Assembly: GCA_003117195.1 (NCBI GenBank)
Contig: BDSI01000113.1
Location: 186,001 to 250,000 of the forward strand
Source of the DNA: Eudorina sp. 2006-703-Eu-15
Lineage: Eukaryota; Chlorophyta; Chlorophyceae; Chlamydomonadales; Volvocaceae
DNA length: 64,000 bases
Direction: 5' to 3'
Both the position numbers and the translations under genes were made by a program. Shown here piece by piece: positions 47,101 to 59,305 of the stretch. The notes under the pieces are model-generated. The model was given only the letters and a program-made list of their open reading frames with translations. It made no database searches and had not been told where the DNA came from. Position 1 is the first letter of the stretch. Each line of letters starts with the position of its first letter.

Positions 47101-50100
47101 TCTCCTGTCGGGCCTCCCGGGCTCAAACCCGCACACCCTGATGGCAGGGCCTCGGCATCGATAGTCCTCGGGCGCGGGCGGCCATTCTCGTTGCGGCCCG
47201 GGACTTCGGGGCTGAAGCGCCGCAAGCGCCACAAGGCTGTGGTACCGGCCTCACGCGGCCAGCTGCGCCAGCTGCGGGATTTGCAGCTGACGGGGCCGCC
47301 CAGGTGCACGGGCCTCACAACCCGCATCCGAAGGACCAGCCGCCACAACAGCAACCGTTTGTGCAGTACCAGTATCAGCAGCCGCAAGCCAAGCAGCCGT
47401 TCCCTGGGAAGCAACCCGGATGCAGCACGTCGGCGGCGGCGCGACCACCGCCGCCTCCACTGGCGCAGATGCCAGCGGCGACAGGCGCCGCTGCGAAAGT
47501 GGAGGCGGCAGCCCAACCGGCGGCGCCCTTCGCCTCCATGTTCCTGGCCAAGCCGTCCGGCCCCGTGCGCATCACCAGCTTCTTTCGGGGCGGCGGTGAG
47601 GATACCTCCACCGGCGGTGCCGTCGCCCCGCATGCGCAGGCGGGCAGCGCCCCACCAGGGCACCAACAACAGCTGCAGCATCCGCGGCCGCACTCCGCAT
47701 TCGTCCTGGACGGCCAAGTTGGGGCGCGGCCGCGGCCGCAGATGCAGCCCGCTCCGCGAATGCCGCAGCAAGCACATGAACGCCACCAGCAGCAGCAACA
47801 ACAACAACAACAGCACCACCCGCAGCGGCAGCCGCCGTCGGGCGGGGCGAGTGGCGGCGGTCGGCTGCCGCGCTGGGTGCCGGAGGCCCACACACTTCCC
47901 GGGACACGGTGCGCGACTCGGGTGTTACCGTAGTGACGTTACATTTCAGTGCACGTGCATGCCACCCGGGCGATGCGATTGGGATGGAAGGGTTGTGGGG
48001 AAGTTGCCTGGTGGGGTTTGTGTTAATGTGTGTGTATGTGTGTATGTGTGTGTGTGAATCGTTACATATCTGCCGGGCCGACGCTGGCCTGGGGCGCTAA
48101 CCCGCCCCATACGGGAGACCGCCGAAGCACTCTCCCCCGGATTCGGGGGAGAGGGGCGTAAGGGGCCTCTGTCCCCTCGCTCTCAACCAAGGGCGCGCGC
48201 CCGATCCCTGAGGATCGGTGACAGCTGTTCCCCCTCAAGGGATTGGGCGGAAGCCCATCCCGGGCGGTCTGCGCCTCGCAGTCCGCTGTTCAACCTCCTC
48301 AAGTCCTTGCAGCACCCAGGGCGCGTTCCTCAGCAATTCGGAGGCGTGCCCCTGCCCGGTGCGGTAAAACTAGCCTGGTCCCGCGTCCCAACCTAATCGT
48401 ACTAGCTAAGATTGTGTGTGTGTGTGTCACGAAACGTACTGCTGGTGTTGCTGGCCGCCCAGTCGCGACTCGCCGACATGCTTGGCCTAGGTCCCTTGCC
48501 CTTGCCATCGTGGTAGTTGGCTTTGCAAAACTGGCTTGGCTGGCATTCTGCTTCTCTTGACGGGTGGCGTGTGGGCAGTGGCGCCCTCGTCATGTCATAA
48601 TCCACCGTTTGCGGGGTGCATCCCCATCGACGCCTGCCTGCCACACCCGCTCGGCCGCCCTGCCGGCGCTGCACATCGCAGCTTCCTGGTCGACTACTTT
48701 GGGCCTCCCAGCAAGAATGTCCCCGCCGCCGTGTCGCCCTTCCGCGTCCTGACGCACTTCCATGCCGACCACTACAAGGTGCGGTCTGCCCCCGACACAG
48801 TCAGTGGGTACTGTGCGCGTGTGTGTACGTGGTTGGTTGGCGGTGTTGGCAGTCCGCACCCAACCTTGTGCTACTGTCGCATCAGCAGCTTACGGGAATA
48901 GAGATGATCACGATGTGCCATCATGTCGACGGACGTCAGTGGCCCGCCTCGCCTGCGGCCCTTCACACGCGTTGCAGTTGTGCGCCGCGCACAGCTACCC
49001 CATTTCCTTCTTCTACCCCGACCCCGACCCAGAGAACCGAAGCGTAAAAAATGAATGTCCTCTCAGTCTCTTTGCCCATTAGGAACAGCCCCCGATTTTG
49101 TGCGACTGAACCTTTTCAGCGGCCCTGTCCATCCTATGTACGGCTCATCGTCATCTGCGAACGTTGCAATTGCTTTCGGCCATCGTGCTTGTGGTCCCCG
49201 TTTCGCCTAAAAGCTACGGAAACTACACAGCGTGCCCCGCTGCTGCCCTCCGCCCTCTGAAAACGCGTTCCCCAAGGGTCTCACACGCAGCTTCAATGGC
49301 GGCACGGTCCTCACGGGGCCGGTCACAGCACGGCTGGTTTCGGAGCGTCTCAAGCTTCCTGCCGCGCGCCTCCGCGTGCTGCCCATGGACACGCCCGTGG
49401 AGGTGGACGGTGGGTCGTGCGCGTGCTGCCGAGACTCGGGTTGAATCAGGCCAGATGTGGGGGAGTGTGCTTTGGCGTGGTCCCGGGACTCTGGCAATCA
49501 TCGTATGGCTGTTAACCGCAAGCCAGGGTCATTCAGAGCTGGCGTCTCTGCGTGCGACCCACTGCCCTGGACCATCCACGATTGCCGCGTCCGATAGTGC
49601 TTGCCGCCTCCTTACTCACCAACCGCACCCCTTTCGTACTTTGTGGAGTGGGTCCACTGGATGAACAGATTGCGGTTTTGTGGGGTTCCCGAGTGGCGCC
49701 GCAGGTGTGCGCCTGACGCTCGTGGACGCCAACCACTGCCCGGGGGCGGCCATGGTGGTGGCGCAGCCGCCCGGCGGGTGGCCGCCCGTGCTGCACACCG
49801 GGGACTGCCGGCTGGGGGAGCACATGCGCAGCCACCCGGCGCTGCAGGTGGGCGGCTCGGGGACTGAGCGTGCGGCCCATGGGCGGCGACTGATTTAACC
49901 CGAGCAGGGTTCCAACAGCAGTTCGGCGTGAACAGGTATCATCCGGTCGGCGCCGTGCCGACCTCTTGACGTTTCCGCCGCAGCCGTGCCGCGGGGCCGT
50001 AACCTCGTCCGCCTTCAGTTGCCTTACGGTTGCCCAGCGCTGCGCTCATTGTACCGTGCGCCATCTCTCCATGCCACTTGTGAGGGCACGCCACGCTGTT

Positions 50101-52946
50101 GAGCCGGCTTCTGGCTTCGCCGGCTGCGCCCCCTGGGTGGGTCGTTGCCCCGCAGGCGCTCGTGGGCCGGAGGTGCACCCTCGTCCTGGACACCACCTAC
50201 TGCGACCCGCAGTACGAGTTTCCGCCGCAGAAGGCGGTACTGGACGCGGTGATGGAGGTGCGGTGTGGTTTCGGGCATCGGGGCCGGTTCCGGTAGGTTG
50301 GCCGAATGGTTGGCCGAATGGCTTCTATGACCCACATTGCACCTCGCAGTACCGTATGTCGGCAGCTCCTCAGGGATTCATTTGGGTCGGGGGCATTGAC
50401 ACTATCATGTAAACCAGCCAGCGGCTTGGCGATCACGCGAACAGGTACCGGTGGCGTTTATGCACGCCTTGATTTTATTCGCCAGTGTATTTATCCGCCC
50501 GACCCAAATCCGCCCGACCCAAATCACGAAACCAGGTACCAATGCACCAGTGTGTGTTTCATGTTGCCCTTTCCTCATGTACGGCCGGCCAAACACACCC
50601 GCCATCCTGGATGCGCCCACAGGCAGTGAAAGCGGAGAGCTTTAACAAAAGGTGCGGGCGTGGTACTGGGCGTTGCGGCTCTGCGAGGCTGCTCGTGTAA
50701 CTCTAGGGCACACACACGTATAGAGACGAAGTTAATGTTCTGTTCTGTACTTCTGCTACCTAAAAACACACCCACAGAGACGAAATCATGTGACCCGGCG
50801 AATACTCAAGCAGCGGAGCGCGAGAGCATGCGAGATTCCCTAGATACACTGATAGGCTTCGGTGCCCGCCAGGCGCACACAGCGCATTGGGACCGGGGCT
50901 GTGGACGTCGCGCCGAGCAGTGATCCTCGTGCCTATCCAATGCGAACCTGCTCAGCCCAACCCAAACCGTTCGTCGGCCTGCATCGACTTAAACTGGTCG
51001 CAGGGCGCTGTTTGTTTTCGGCACGTACACCATCGGCAAGGAGCGACTGTTCCTGGAGGTCGCTGCGGCGCTGGGGCAGAAGGTGTGCCGCCGGGGCCTG
51101 GGGCGCCGGGGGAATGGGCTGCTCTCAATGAGGAAGAGTTCAATACGGAAGAGAGAGAGCCCTTCCCGGGCTTGGACGGAGTGCAAGCAACAAGCGGCAC
51201 GGGGGCAATGTCCTTGAGTTAGGCAGTATGGGGTGGTCGAAGCCGGCACATGGGGACACGGATGGGCGTTGGTGGCCCGAGTCTGTCGATACGCTATACC
51301 CCCTCGCGCTTCGTTCTTTATTGGGCCGCGGCCATCTGACCAACATTGCATGTAATGCATCGAAGGTTTGCACCAAGCACGCCTGGTATGGCGACGCTGC
51401 AGGTATACTGCAGCAAGGAGAAGGCGGCTACGTTAGCGGCCTGCGGGCTGGCCCCGCAGTACGCCTCCCTGATCACCACCAACCATCTTGAGGCCAGCAT
51501 ACACGCGGTGAGACGGAGGCGGGGGGCCCCACGCCCGCCGGGATACGGGTTTGACCGGGTCAACTACACGTGCATGGTGCGCCCCCGAGATGAGCCTAGA
51601 CATGGGCCGAGTCTGGTCAGCTCAGTGCTCCGAGCTGCCGCCGTCCACACCAGCAAAGCACCTTGGTCGCTGTGACTTCTCTGGGTCCTCCGGGTCGGCG
51701 GTGGACTCACCCCGAACACTTCCATCTCCTCCGTGCCCTCCCCTGCCAGGTGCCGCTGTTCAAGGTGACCCTGGACGGCCTGTCCGCCATCCTGTCGCAG
51801 TATCGGGGCCGATACAACGCCGTCATTGGCTTCTCGGTGAGGAGCGGTGGTGAGGTCGCCTGCTGGCATGTGTTGTAACAAGTCCACACAGGTGCAGGGA
51901 CGTCCGGAAGTACCTGAGGGCCTGGCGGCCGGGTAAATGCTTCTGAAATGGCGCAAGGCAGACGCCTGACCGTGCTCCATTCAAAATTTCCGCTCGACGC
52001 GGCTGAGCGCGATGTGTGTCCTCCCGTGGATTTGCATGGACGATGGCCCCCACACACACACGCACACGTGGGTGGGCTCCTCATTAAACACACGCACACA
52101 TACACACGGAGGCACGCCCAGGTGAACACCATGTGCAAATAGGACGGGGGGCGAACTTACTGTGAAGATTTGATTTTTGCTGCGCGGGCCAAACACACAG
52201 GTCTCCTGCCCTCGCCATGGGTTTGCTTCCTGTGAACTTGGTCGCAGCCCACCGGATGGAACCACACGGGCGGACCGCGCGGAGGAGGAGGCGGGGGAGG
52301 CGGTCGTGGTGGCGGCGGCCGTGGTGCCGGGCGCGGTGGCAGAGGCGGCGGCGGCGTGCTGTCCCGGCAGCAGCAGAGCGCGGTGATTGGGCGGCGAGTG
52401 GCCAAGGGGACAGCAGTGGTCTACCAGGTAATGCACCCCGGGTCCGGACAGCTATATCTTCAGCTGGAATACGACATTGGCTTGCAAGGAACCTTGGCTG
52501 ACCAACCTCAACCGGCTTGCGTGGTATTGCGAGTAGGCGCCCAAACATCACTGTTGCACTTGGCGCGTCGCCCCAACGTCACCGTTCCCGTTCCCCCCTC
52601 ACAGGTGCCGTACAGCGAGCACAGCAGCTTCGGCGAGCTGCGCTCCTTCGTGTCATGGCTGCAGCCCGGCCGCATCGTGCCCTCTGTGAACGCGGACGGT
52701 CCCGCGGGTCCTAAGACCCGTCGTATGCTGCAGCTGCTGCTGGGGCCCGAACAGGCGGCGGGAGCAGGCGGCAGCGGCTCGGGCGGCGGCCTCGCGGCAG
52801 CAGGCGGCCCTGGTGGCGGCGCTAGCGGGGGCAGCGGACCCCCGGCGAAGCGTGACATCCGGAGCTTCATGAGCGGTAGCGGGGCGGCCGCGGCGGCGGC
52901 GGGTGGGAACACCGCCAGCGGTTCCGTGAGAGTCGGTGGAGGGTGA
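44144..52946 (+). CDS. SNM1/DCLRE1-like DNA crosslink-repair nuclease (UBZ4, SAM, MBL/beta-CASP)
   Basis: Predicted nuclear 5' exonuclease acting on interstrand crosslinks. Fourteen exons agree in phase: 44144-44540, 44962-46504, 46787-46883, 47148-47908, 48682-48778, 49277-49409, 49705-49847, 50156-50257, 50623-50651, 51004-51082, 51403-51507, 51750-51836, 52248-52427, 52605-52946; 1364 residues. A basic stretch KRRRIV lies near the N terminus. A UBZ4 finger CPVCGCDLALVSD..HVNAC is at about 257-283. A SAM domain spans exons 2-4 (VAAWLHRHGLQRWL to GLGIDSPRARAAIL). The metallo-beta-lactamase core has LTHFHADHY (957-964), DANHCPGA (1017-1024) and HTGD (1040-1043); beta-CASP has DTTYCDP (Asp1069), FGTYTIGKERLF and VPYSEHSSF (His1257). 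All metal ligands are present. A Gly/Arg-rich insertion follows PTGW. SAM plus MBL/beta-CASP in one protein is known in land-plant SNM1 relatives. Exon 9 is only 29 bp. Confidence 0.92.
44706..44898. repeat. Dispersed repeat, copy B, in SNM1 intron 1
   Basis: Diverged copy of the sequence at 11921-12134, in the same orientation and block order. It occupies most of the intron 44541-44961. Confidence 0.75.
48023..48056. repeat. TGTG/TATG microsatellite in SNM1 intron 4
   Basis: Alternating GTGTGTATGTGTGTATGTGT lies in the intron 47909-48681; a second short GT run is at 48413-48428. Confidence 0.8.
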
Positions 52947-55026
52947 CACAGCAGGGCTCCATTTCACAAACTGGTGCAGCTATGTGCGCGATCTCCGGGG
53001 TCCTTGAGTGCTACGAACAGCCTGCACTTCTCCCTGGCTGGCACGGTATTTCTCTGCACCCAGTCGTCTGTCCCCTGAATCCCTTTCTGGGTACTTAAAC
53101 TCTGATGTACGGTATGATGGCTTTCCTGGAACTCCAACCCATGAACAACCCCGTCGGGAAGTTTGAGAGCAGACATGTGCATCGGCACATAAGTGAGCGC
53201 AGGCGAGGGCGTTGTGTGAGCTTACGTTTCATCCGCAGTGTGGGCTTGAGAGGACAGGATGCTTGTGCGGGTCCTTTCATTTCATATTCGCGGGATTCGT
53301 GTATGGCCCCCCGGGTTGCGGGTCGCCAGCTCGAAAGGCACTACTGGAGGGCAGAACCATGTGGCGCCCGTCCAGGCGGCAGGGGATGCACGGGAAGATC
53401 ACTACTGATGCACCAATCGGCGAGCACGCACTGAAGGTAGACTTTAAGATTCGGCAGCCGCATGCCGTTACTGCGGTACTTGCAGGGGGCAGGAGCAGTC
53501 GTCCATGGCACGTGAGAACTTCGGCTGAGGCGGCAGCGAGTGTGGTGCGTATGGCGTACTGCGCACCATACATGGGGGAAGGAGGGGGATACGTGCAGGG
53601 CTGCAGGCAGGTGGAGACTGTGGGGACTCCTCGGTCGATCGACCGGCGGACTAGGGGCGCGTGGGTGCGGCCGATCGACGGTCGGGTGCGGTATCTGTGC
53701 AAAGCCAGTTGGACGTGGCCGCATCGCCATCGCGCGGCATCCAGCCTGAACGTCTGTCGATGAAGTGCGGGCATTCCAAGAGGTTTCTGGTTGTACGAGA
53801 GGGTTTAAGAGAAAGATTATAGCATATCACAGACAGTTTCGCCGTGTGGTACAATGGGTATGCGTGCCTGGGCGGGCGGCCCGACATGCACCTGGCCAGC
53901 TCACTTCCTGGGTACTGCCCCTTGACCGATTCGTGCCGTGGACGCTCAAGGGACATCGGGATTTACAGGAGCGTCGCGGAGTAACCGGAGGGTGTTGCAT
54001 GCATCCACCTGCATCACCTCCCTCCCCGATTCGGAGTGTCCAGGCACGGAGGGTGATAACAGGTAGGGGCGGGTTGCCCGGTGGAGGCACACGGAACGAT
54101 GATAGGCCCCGCGGTACGACACAAGCGGATGGCCCAACCCAACCAACAACTTCATACAATCCTCTCGTGGTACATCAGCAGTATGTTTAATGTGTTATTT
54201 CTCTCTTTGGGGACCCTTCACCTCGGGCAGCTCCGCGAGCTGGGATGACACACTGTGCGGCGGCCGCACACCCTGCTCTGCTGCTTTCCCTGCTGGCCGG
54301 GGTGCCGCAGCCCACCACCAAACCAGCACCTCACCGCCAGCGCCTCCCAAGCCCGCCAGCCCGCACCAACCGTCATTGCCATTACGTGAAGAAAATCTAT
54401 CAGTTGTATGCGGACTCTCCCCCCTCTCAGCAATAATTTTCATCATTAGGGCCACGATGAACCTCATCATTGGGACCACGAATGGCCCGTCACGCCTCCC
54501 GCGGTACGCAACGGGGTGCTGGCTCTACTCGCCGGGGGACCACGGCTCGCGGCACCTACGTGTACGGGAATCACGAAAATCACGATACCGTTCAAGCGCA
54601 AACCCACGCGCGAGGGAGCGGCGATGCGCCTACGCCTGCGCGCCTGCCTGCCTCCCCTTCGTGGGCCCCTACCTACCTGGACCCGTTGGACCGTCCGGGT
54701 ATGTAGGTAGGGGTTTAAGGTCCACTTGTCGCGATGTACCTAGGGTTGGGGGTTGGGTCGGTCATCCATTCGTGCGCAGCTCGGATCTCATGCGGTCGCA
54801 AACTCGCAGCCGAGATACTGCAGCTGGGATACTGTAGCCGAGATGCTGCAGCTGAGATACCTCGGCCCCCCCCACCAGGCACGGGCCTTGCTGCTTTCGC
54901 GTTCCACACATACGACAGCGCTCAGAGAGCATGCGCCGCCTCCGACGGTGAGGTCGATGGATACCCCGTCCGCCCCAAGCCGACGTGCTGTCGCCTCTCC
55001 GCCATAGCTCTCTTGCGCTCCCCAAA
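52947..55026. other. Convergent intergenic region, no gene recognised
   Basis: Between the SNM1-like stop (plus) and the secreted-protein stop (minus), so it holds both 3' UTRs. No TGTAA follows the SNM1 stop within 1 kb on the plus strand. TTACA at 53963-53967 is a distant minus-strand candidate. Open frames here have no recognisable motifs. A repeated TACTGCAGC/GATGCTGCAG motif lies at 54810-54855. Confidence 0.55.
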
Positions 55027-58000
55027 TCAGCCGTCCAGAGCGTTCTTAACCGCGTTCGCGATCTGGTCGGCGACGCCCGCGGCGGCCGCGTTGGCGCGCT
55101 CACGTACGGCACCCGCCAGGCCGCCGCCGGAGGCGCCGCCGCCCAGCAGCCCACCGGCAGTGGCGGCAGCTGCACCATCCCCGGCGCTGTCCGCGTCGCC
55201 GTCGGGACCCTTGGCGTCGCCGTTGGCGTCGTTGTCGCCTCCGTCGCTGTTTAAGCCCCGGAAAAGACCCAGCGGCGGGGTACCCAGGTCCAGGGCGTGG
55301 CCCAGCGGGTGGGACTGTACGGCACCGAGGGCCTTGCGCGCGGTCTGCAGGGCCGCAGCCTGGCTGCGCAGGAAGTCCAGGAAGTTGGCTGCACCGGGGA
55401 GCCAGCAGGTTTTTCCGGCCGGGTCGTCGGGCGCCGGGGACAACCAGGCCGGGTTACTGTACTGTGTTGCGGTTATGCGGAGCTGGAGCCGATTGAGGGA
55501 GCCGATCCGATCCCTCCATGGATTGATGACATGTAATCAGCCAGCCAGACAGGTATGCATAAACTTGCCAGACGAATCGGCACACAGCGCGAAAGCCGTA
55601 GAGACCCCCTGACGTGTCGCCTCGCTGCAGGGCAGCGAGAACTACCGTGTTTTTAGCCCTATACGGTCCTCTAACTCTCCATGCATCGCACGCCTTCATT
55701 AATTCCCTGAGCTGGCTGGCTCCTTCAATCACGGCGTCACACGTTTTCCTCCGCAACCCCGCCCTACGTCTGCGGGGAGTGGAGCACCCAACTCACAGTC
55801 CTGCAGGTTGCCCCGCACGCGCTGCAGCTGCTCGCCCCATGCCGTCATCATGTCGTTGGCGGCCCGCAGCTGGCCCAGCAGCTGACTCCGGTAGGCCACC
55901 ACGTCGTCCGAGTCGCCGTCCGCCTCCGTGTCGTTGCCCGCCGCCTCCATCAGGCTACGGCGGCCGGCGCCAGTCCTGTGGGTCGCATCCATCCGTACGT
56001 ATACCGTTATACGTGTGGGAAGGACATGGTGGAGGCAGTGCAGGTACGTAGGCGGCGCAGAGCAATAATACAATCGCAGATGGTCATACCCGTGGCGAGT
56101 CAGCGCGTTTCATTTCCCGCGGACCGCGAGACGCTCTTTTAGGCCAACATGGTGCATCAGCAGCGCAACGACCCCTGGAGCGTCGGCCGGCCCTGCCGGG
56201 CCGAACACCAACGGACCCGGATGAGATCACGTAACAAGGAAAGCCACCCGATTGCGTCCAAGAAATAAATGATAACCGCGTCTGTCTGCGCGGAGACGTG
56301 GAGCCACGAGTCCGTACACACGCACCCTCCCACGGCCCATGACTCCAGTCAGGGGCGAAGTTGTCACTCGCAAGTAGCACCTAACTACTACACAAGCAGG
56401 TTTTAGTTACGTTAGACCGACTCGAGCCGACCACGTCCTCGAACCCGTCCAGACACCCGCCAGTTCAACAGAACACACAGAAACCACAGAAAACACAACG
56501 TTTGCAAGTATTTCCTTGCAGGTTATATGGTAAGTATATTTGCACCTGGGCTCAAGCGGGCGGGCGGGTTGCATTTCTAAGCACAACGTTTGTACTTTGT
56601 ATACTGGAAACTGGTTTGGGGATCGGGGCCGGGGCGCTCGGGAGCACACAGACTGACGCACCTGAGGCCGAGGAAGAAGATCTCCGCGTTGTTGAGCCAC
56701 TTGCTCCACGCCACCAGGTTGCCGATCAGCGCCCCGGCGATGCCGACGGAGGTGGAGGCGGTGGCGAGGGAGGGGGACACGGTGAGCACGATGGAGGAGG
56801 ACAGCAGCAGGGCGGGGCCCACCACTAGCGCGATGGCGGGGTCACCCTGCACGGGGCAGGGCAGGAGGGGGCAGAGGAGGCGGGGGCGGGGGCGAGGGCG
56901 AGGGTGGGGCAGCAATCAGGGAGGAAGTAGGGGTGCTTGGGTGGAGTGACCGACTCGGGAAGGGAATGCTGAGCTGTAGGTAGCACCGGTTGCGCAGCGG
57001 GCGGGAGAGGAAAAGGGAGAATGAGAAGCGTGAGGGACAAAGGGCGGTAGGTCCAATACTTGCTTTGCGCCAGGACGACGCAGGCCACGACCCCTTCCGC
57101 TGGCCCTCGCGGTCAGATGGGACATACAGACGTTGGTCGCACCCTCCCGTTCCCACGCACACCCTCCCAGGTAGGGTTCGTTCTTCGGGTTAATTTCTTT
57201 TTCAATTTAAACCTCCCAGGAGATTTCTTTCCTCAGTCCTGTGAATGTGCATATATACCCATCAGGTACACATTTTTCAAACCCACCCTCAGCGCCGCTT
57301 GCAGCTCCCGCAGCTTCTGTTGGTGGTCCGCGCTGTTGCGGTTGTTGATGCCGGGGACCAGCCGCTGCTGGCCAGCAGGCTGCGGGTTCTTGGTCTGGTC
57401 GAACGGCCTGCCGTACTGCGGGTCGGTCGTCCCGTCACGGGCCTGGAACAGCCCGGCGCCCAGCCCCGAGCCGAACTGGAAGGGGTTGACGAAGCCGGAG
57501 ATGCCCTGTCCCAAGGACAGACCGCCCCAGTTGCTGCGAGAAAGCGAGGAGGGGCGGGGGCGGGCACGATGTAGTAGGTGAGATCTGGCAAAGGCTTCTC
57601 AAGATGCTGGGACAGTGCCACGCACCGTATTTGAGGAGTAGGGCCGACCATTGTACGACACCTACTACACTCCCCACCGGGACGGTCCCCATCAGAGGAC
57701 CGTCCCGGTACCGTATCGGCCCGTGACAACCAGCCACACTCGCCATCGCCAACCCTGAGCCGTGGGTGGGCGAGGTCCACGTCGCGTCGTGTCCCGCCAC
57801 TGACACGCGCCAAGCCCATTTTTGGGTTTTCGAGCATGTAACCTCCTTCTAGTCATCTCACTAGACCATCTAGACTGTCGTCCACTGGTGCGGTCGTAGT
57901 TCGCCGTCATCAGGGATCGAAGCATCGAACAGGAGTCAATTTGGTCCATACCCTAGGATTGGTCTCGATACCATATGTAGTAGGTGAGAGCTGGCAAAGG

Positions 58001-59305
58001 CTTCTTGAGATGTTGGGACAATGCTGCGCACCGTATTTGAGGAGGAGGGCCGACCATTGTACGACACCTACTACACTCGAGGTCCGTACATGGCCTGGTC
58101 TGACCCAAGCAAGGAGCCTAAGTACGGACAGGACTTCTGGCGATAGGACACCAGGTGTGGGCTTCAGACGGTACAGCTGTATGTGGATGCATGCCGCTGC
58201 GGTTCCGCTCTTTTCCGCTCTTCAGCTCCATCCGCTTAAAACCGGGCGAGCAGTAAGTGGCACATGGGTTTCGGAGCTGGGTCATGATACAGTTTGATAA
58301 GTGGGCGCTGGGCTGTACTTACGGCATCGCCGCCAGGAGTGGCGACTGCTGGCCGATGTTGGCCGCCCACTGACCCAGTCCTGCCATGCCTGCGGCGGTG
58401 GAAGAGCCGGGAACGGGAAGGGGCACCAGCAGGGTACGTAGGATGGGAGACGAGCCGAGTACGCGCCGTGGATAGCATGCACGTGCATTTTTATCAACAA
58501 TGTTACAGTGGACCCCGCGGGTTAGTTACAGGTGACAGCGGCGCGCATTGTGCGCACATGGCATGCAGTAAGTACGGCTGGCTGGCCGAACGTGGGCCCA
58601 TCCGTTGGTCATAGACAGTGTCCTTCGGCCACCCCTGACCGTCAGCAGCCGCATTCACGTCCCATGTGTACGGCAGATGTACGGACAACAGTGTTTGTCC
58701 ACGAGGCGGTGTCCGTCCTGTCGCCGTGCCCACGCACCAAGCCCCTACCCACCGGGGAGGAGCACGTTCTGCGCCACGGCCACCTGTGCAGCGGACCACA
58801 TACAGGCAGGCGAGACCGGGCCGGGGCAGGGATCGGGTCGCCACAAGCGGCTCGTTAGAGCTAGCTGCCACAGCACGGGTGCTGACGGGTGAAAGGCCAA
58901 GTCGGGCACTCAGCGACGTCGCGGTCCGTGGATCAGTCAGTCAGAAGTCCGTGTGTCAGTCAGTCAGTCAAGTCAGCTTACAAGCCCTGCTTAGTGCAGA
59001 TCCCTAAACCCCTACTTGGTGCAGGTCCCTAAACCGGCCCTGCTTGGTGCAGATCCCAGGATTCCGGTGATGGTGGGCCGAGGCGGCAGTACGACCACCG
59101 ATGCGCAGTGGGACCACAGTCAGACACCCCCTTCACGTTATTACTGGCTCCCAGCTGCCGCGAACAGCAGTACAAACAGCAGCAGTACCAATGCATGTTA
59201 ACAGCGCTCACACCCCACCTGCGCCAGGTGACTGCTGGTAAGCAGGGCAACCGCCGCCGCCACCAACAGCACGCGCTGCTGCTGCCGCCGGGCCGCTGGA
59301 GCCAT
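55027..59305 (-). CDS. Secreted protein of unknown family (paralog of neighbour A)
   Basis: Seven exons agree in phase: 59305-59219, 58783-58753, 58389-58323, 57533-57287, 56846-56662, 55975-55797, 55388-55027; 385 residues. Exon 1 (87 nt) is a clear signal peptide: MAPAARRQQQ, then RVLLVAAAVALL, ending TSSHLAQ. The mature part has LGQWAANIGQQSPLLAAMP, a Gly/Phe-rich run (GQGISGFVNPFQFG), a helical segment HQQKLRELQAAL, then a long hydrophobic stretch in exon 5 (AIALVVGPALLLSSSIVLTV to GALIGNLVAW), a coiled-coil-like SQLLGQLRAANDMM, and an acidic Gly/Asp/Ala-rich C terminus ending IANAVKNALDG. I do not recognise the family. The hydrophobic stretch may anchor it in a membrane, or be a buried hydrophobic segment. 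Intron 3 contains a TRIM-like element. Start choice rests on the signal peptide. Confidence 0.75.
56556..56585. repeat. Short dispersed repeat, copy 2
   Basis: Partner of 27080-27122. It lies in the intron 55976-56661 of the secreted-protein gene. Confidence 0.6.
57570..58075 (-). mobile_element. TRIM-like miniature LTR retroelement in an intron
   Basis: Two direct repeats of exactly 100 bp (57570-57669 and 57976-58075) flank 306 bp of non-coding DNA. Each begins TGTAGTAGGTG and ends CACCTACTACA, so it has the TG..CA ends and short inverted termini of an LTR. I count about nine differences between the two. Read on the minus strand, the internal part starts, after TA, with TGGTATCGAGACC, which resembles a plant initiator-tRNA primer-binding site (TGGTATCAGAGC). 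It ends with GGTGGGGAG next to the other repeat, like a polypurine tract. Flanks CACGA and CTCGA differ at one of five positions, a possible decayed target duplication. No protein is encoded. It lies in the sense orientation in intron 3 of the secreted-protein gene. Confidence 0.75.
57676..57709. repeat. 13 bp inverted repeat inside the TRIM-like element
   Basis: ACCGGGACGGTCC and GGACCGTCCCGGT are exact reverse complements around the 8 nt loop CCATCAGA. Confidence 0.85.
58920..59050. repeat. CAGT tetramers and a 26 bp tandem repeat
   Basis: A TCAGTCAGTCAG series is followed by three copies of a unit like CCCTGCTTGGTGCAGATCCC with TAAACC linkers (58984-59050). Both lie in intron 1 of the minus-strand secreted-protein gene. 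Confidence 0.8.
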
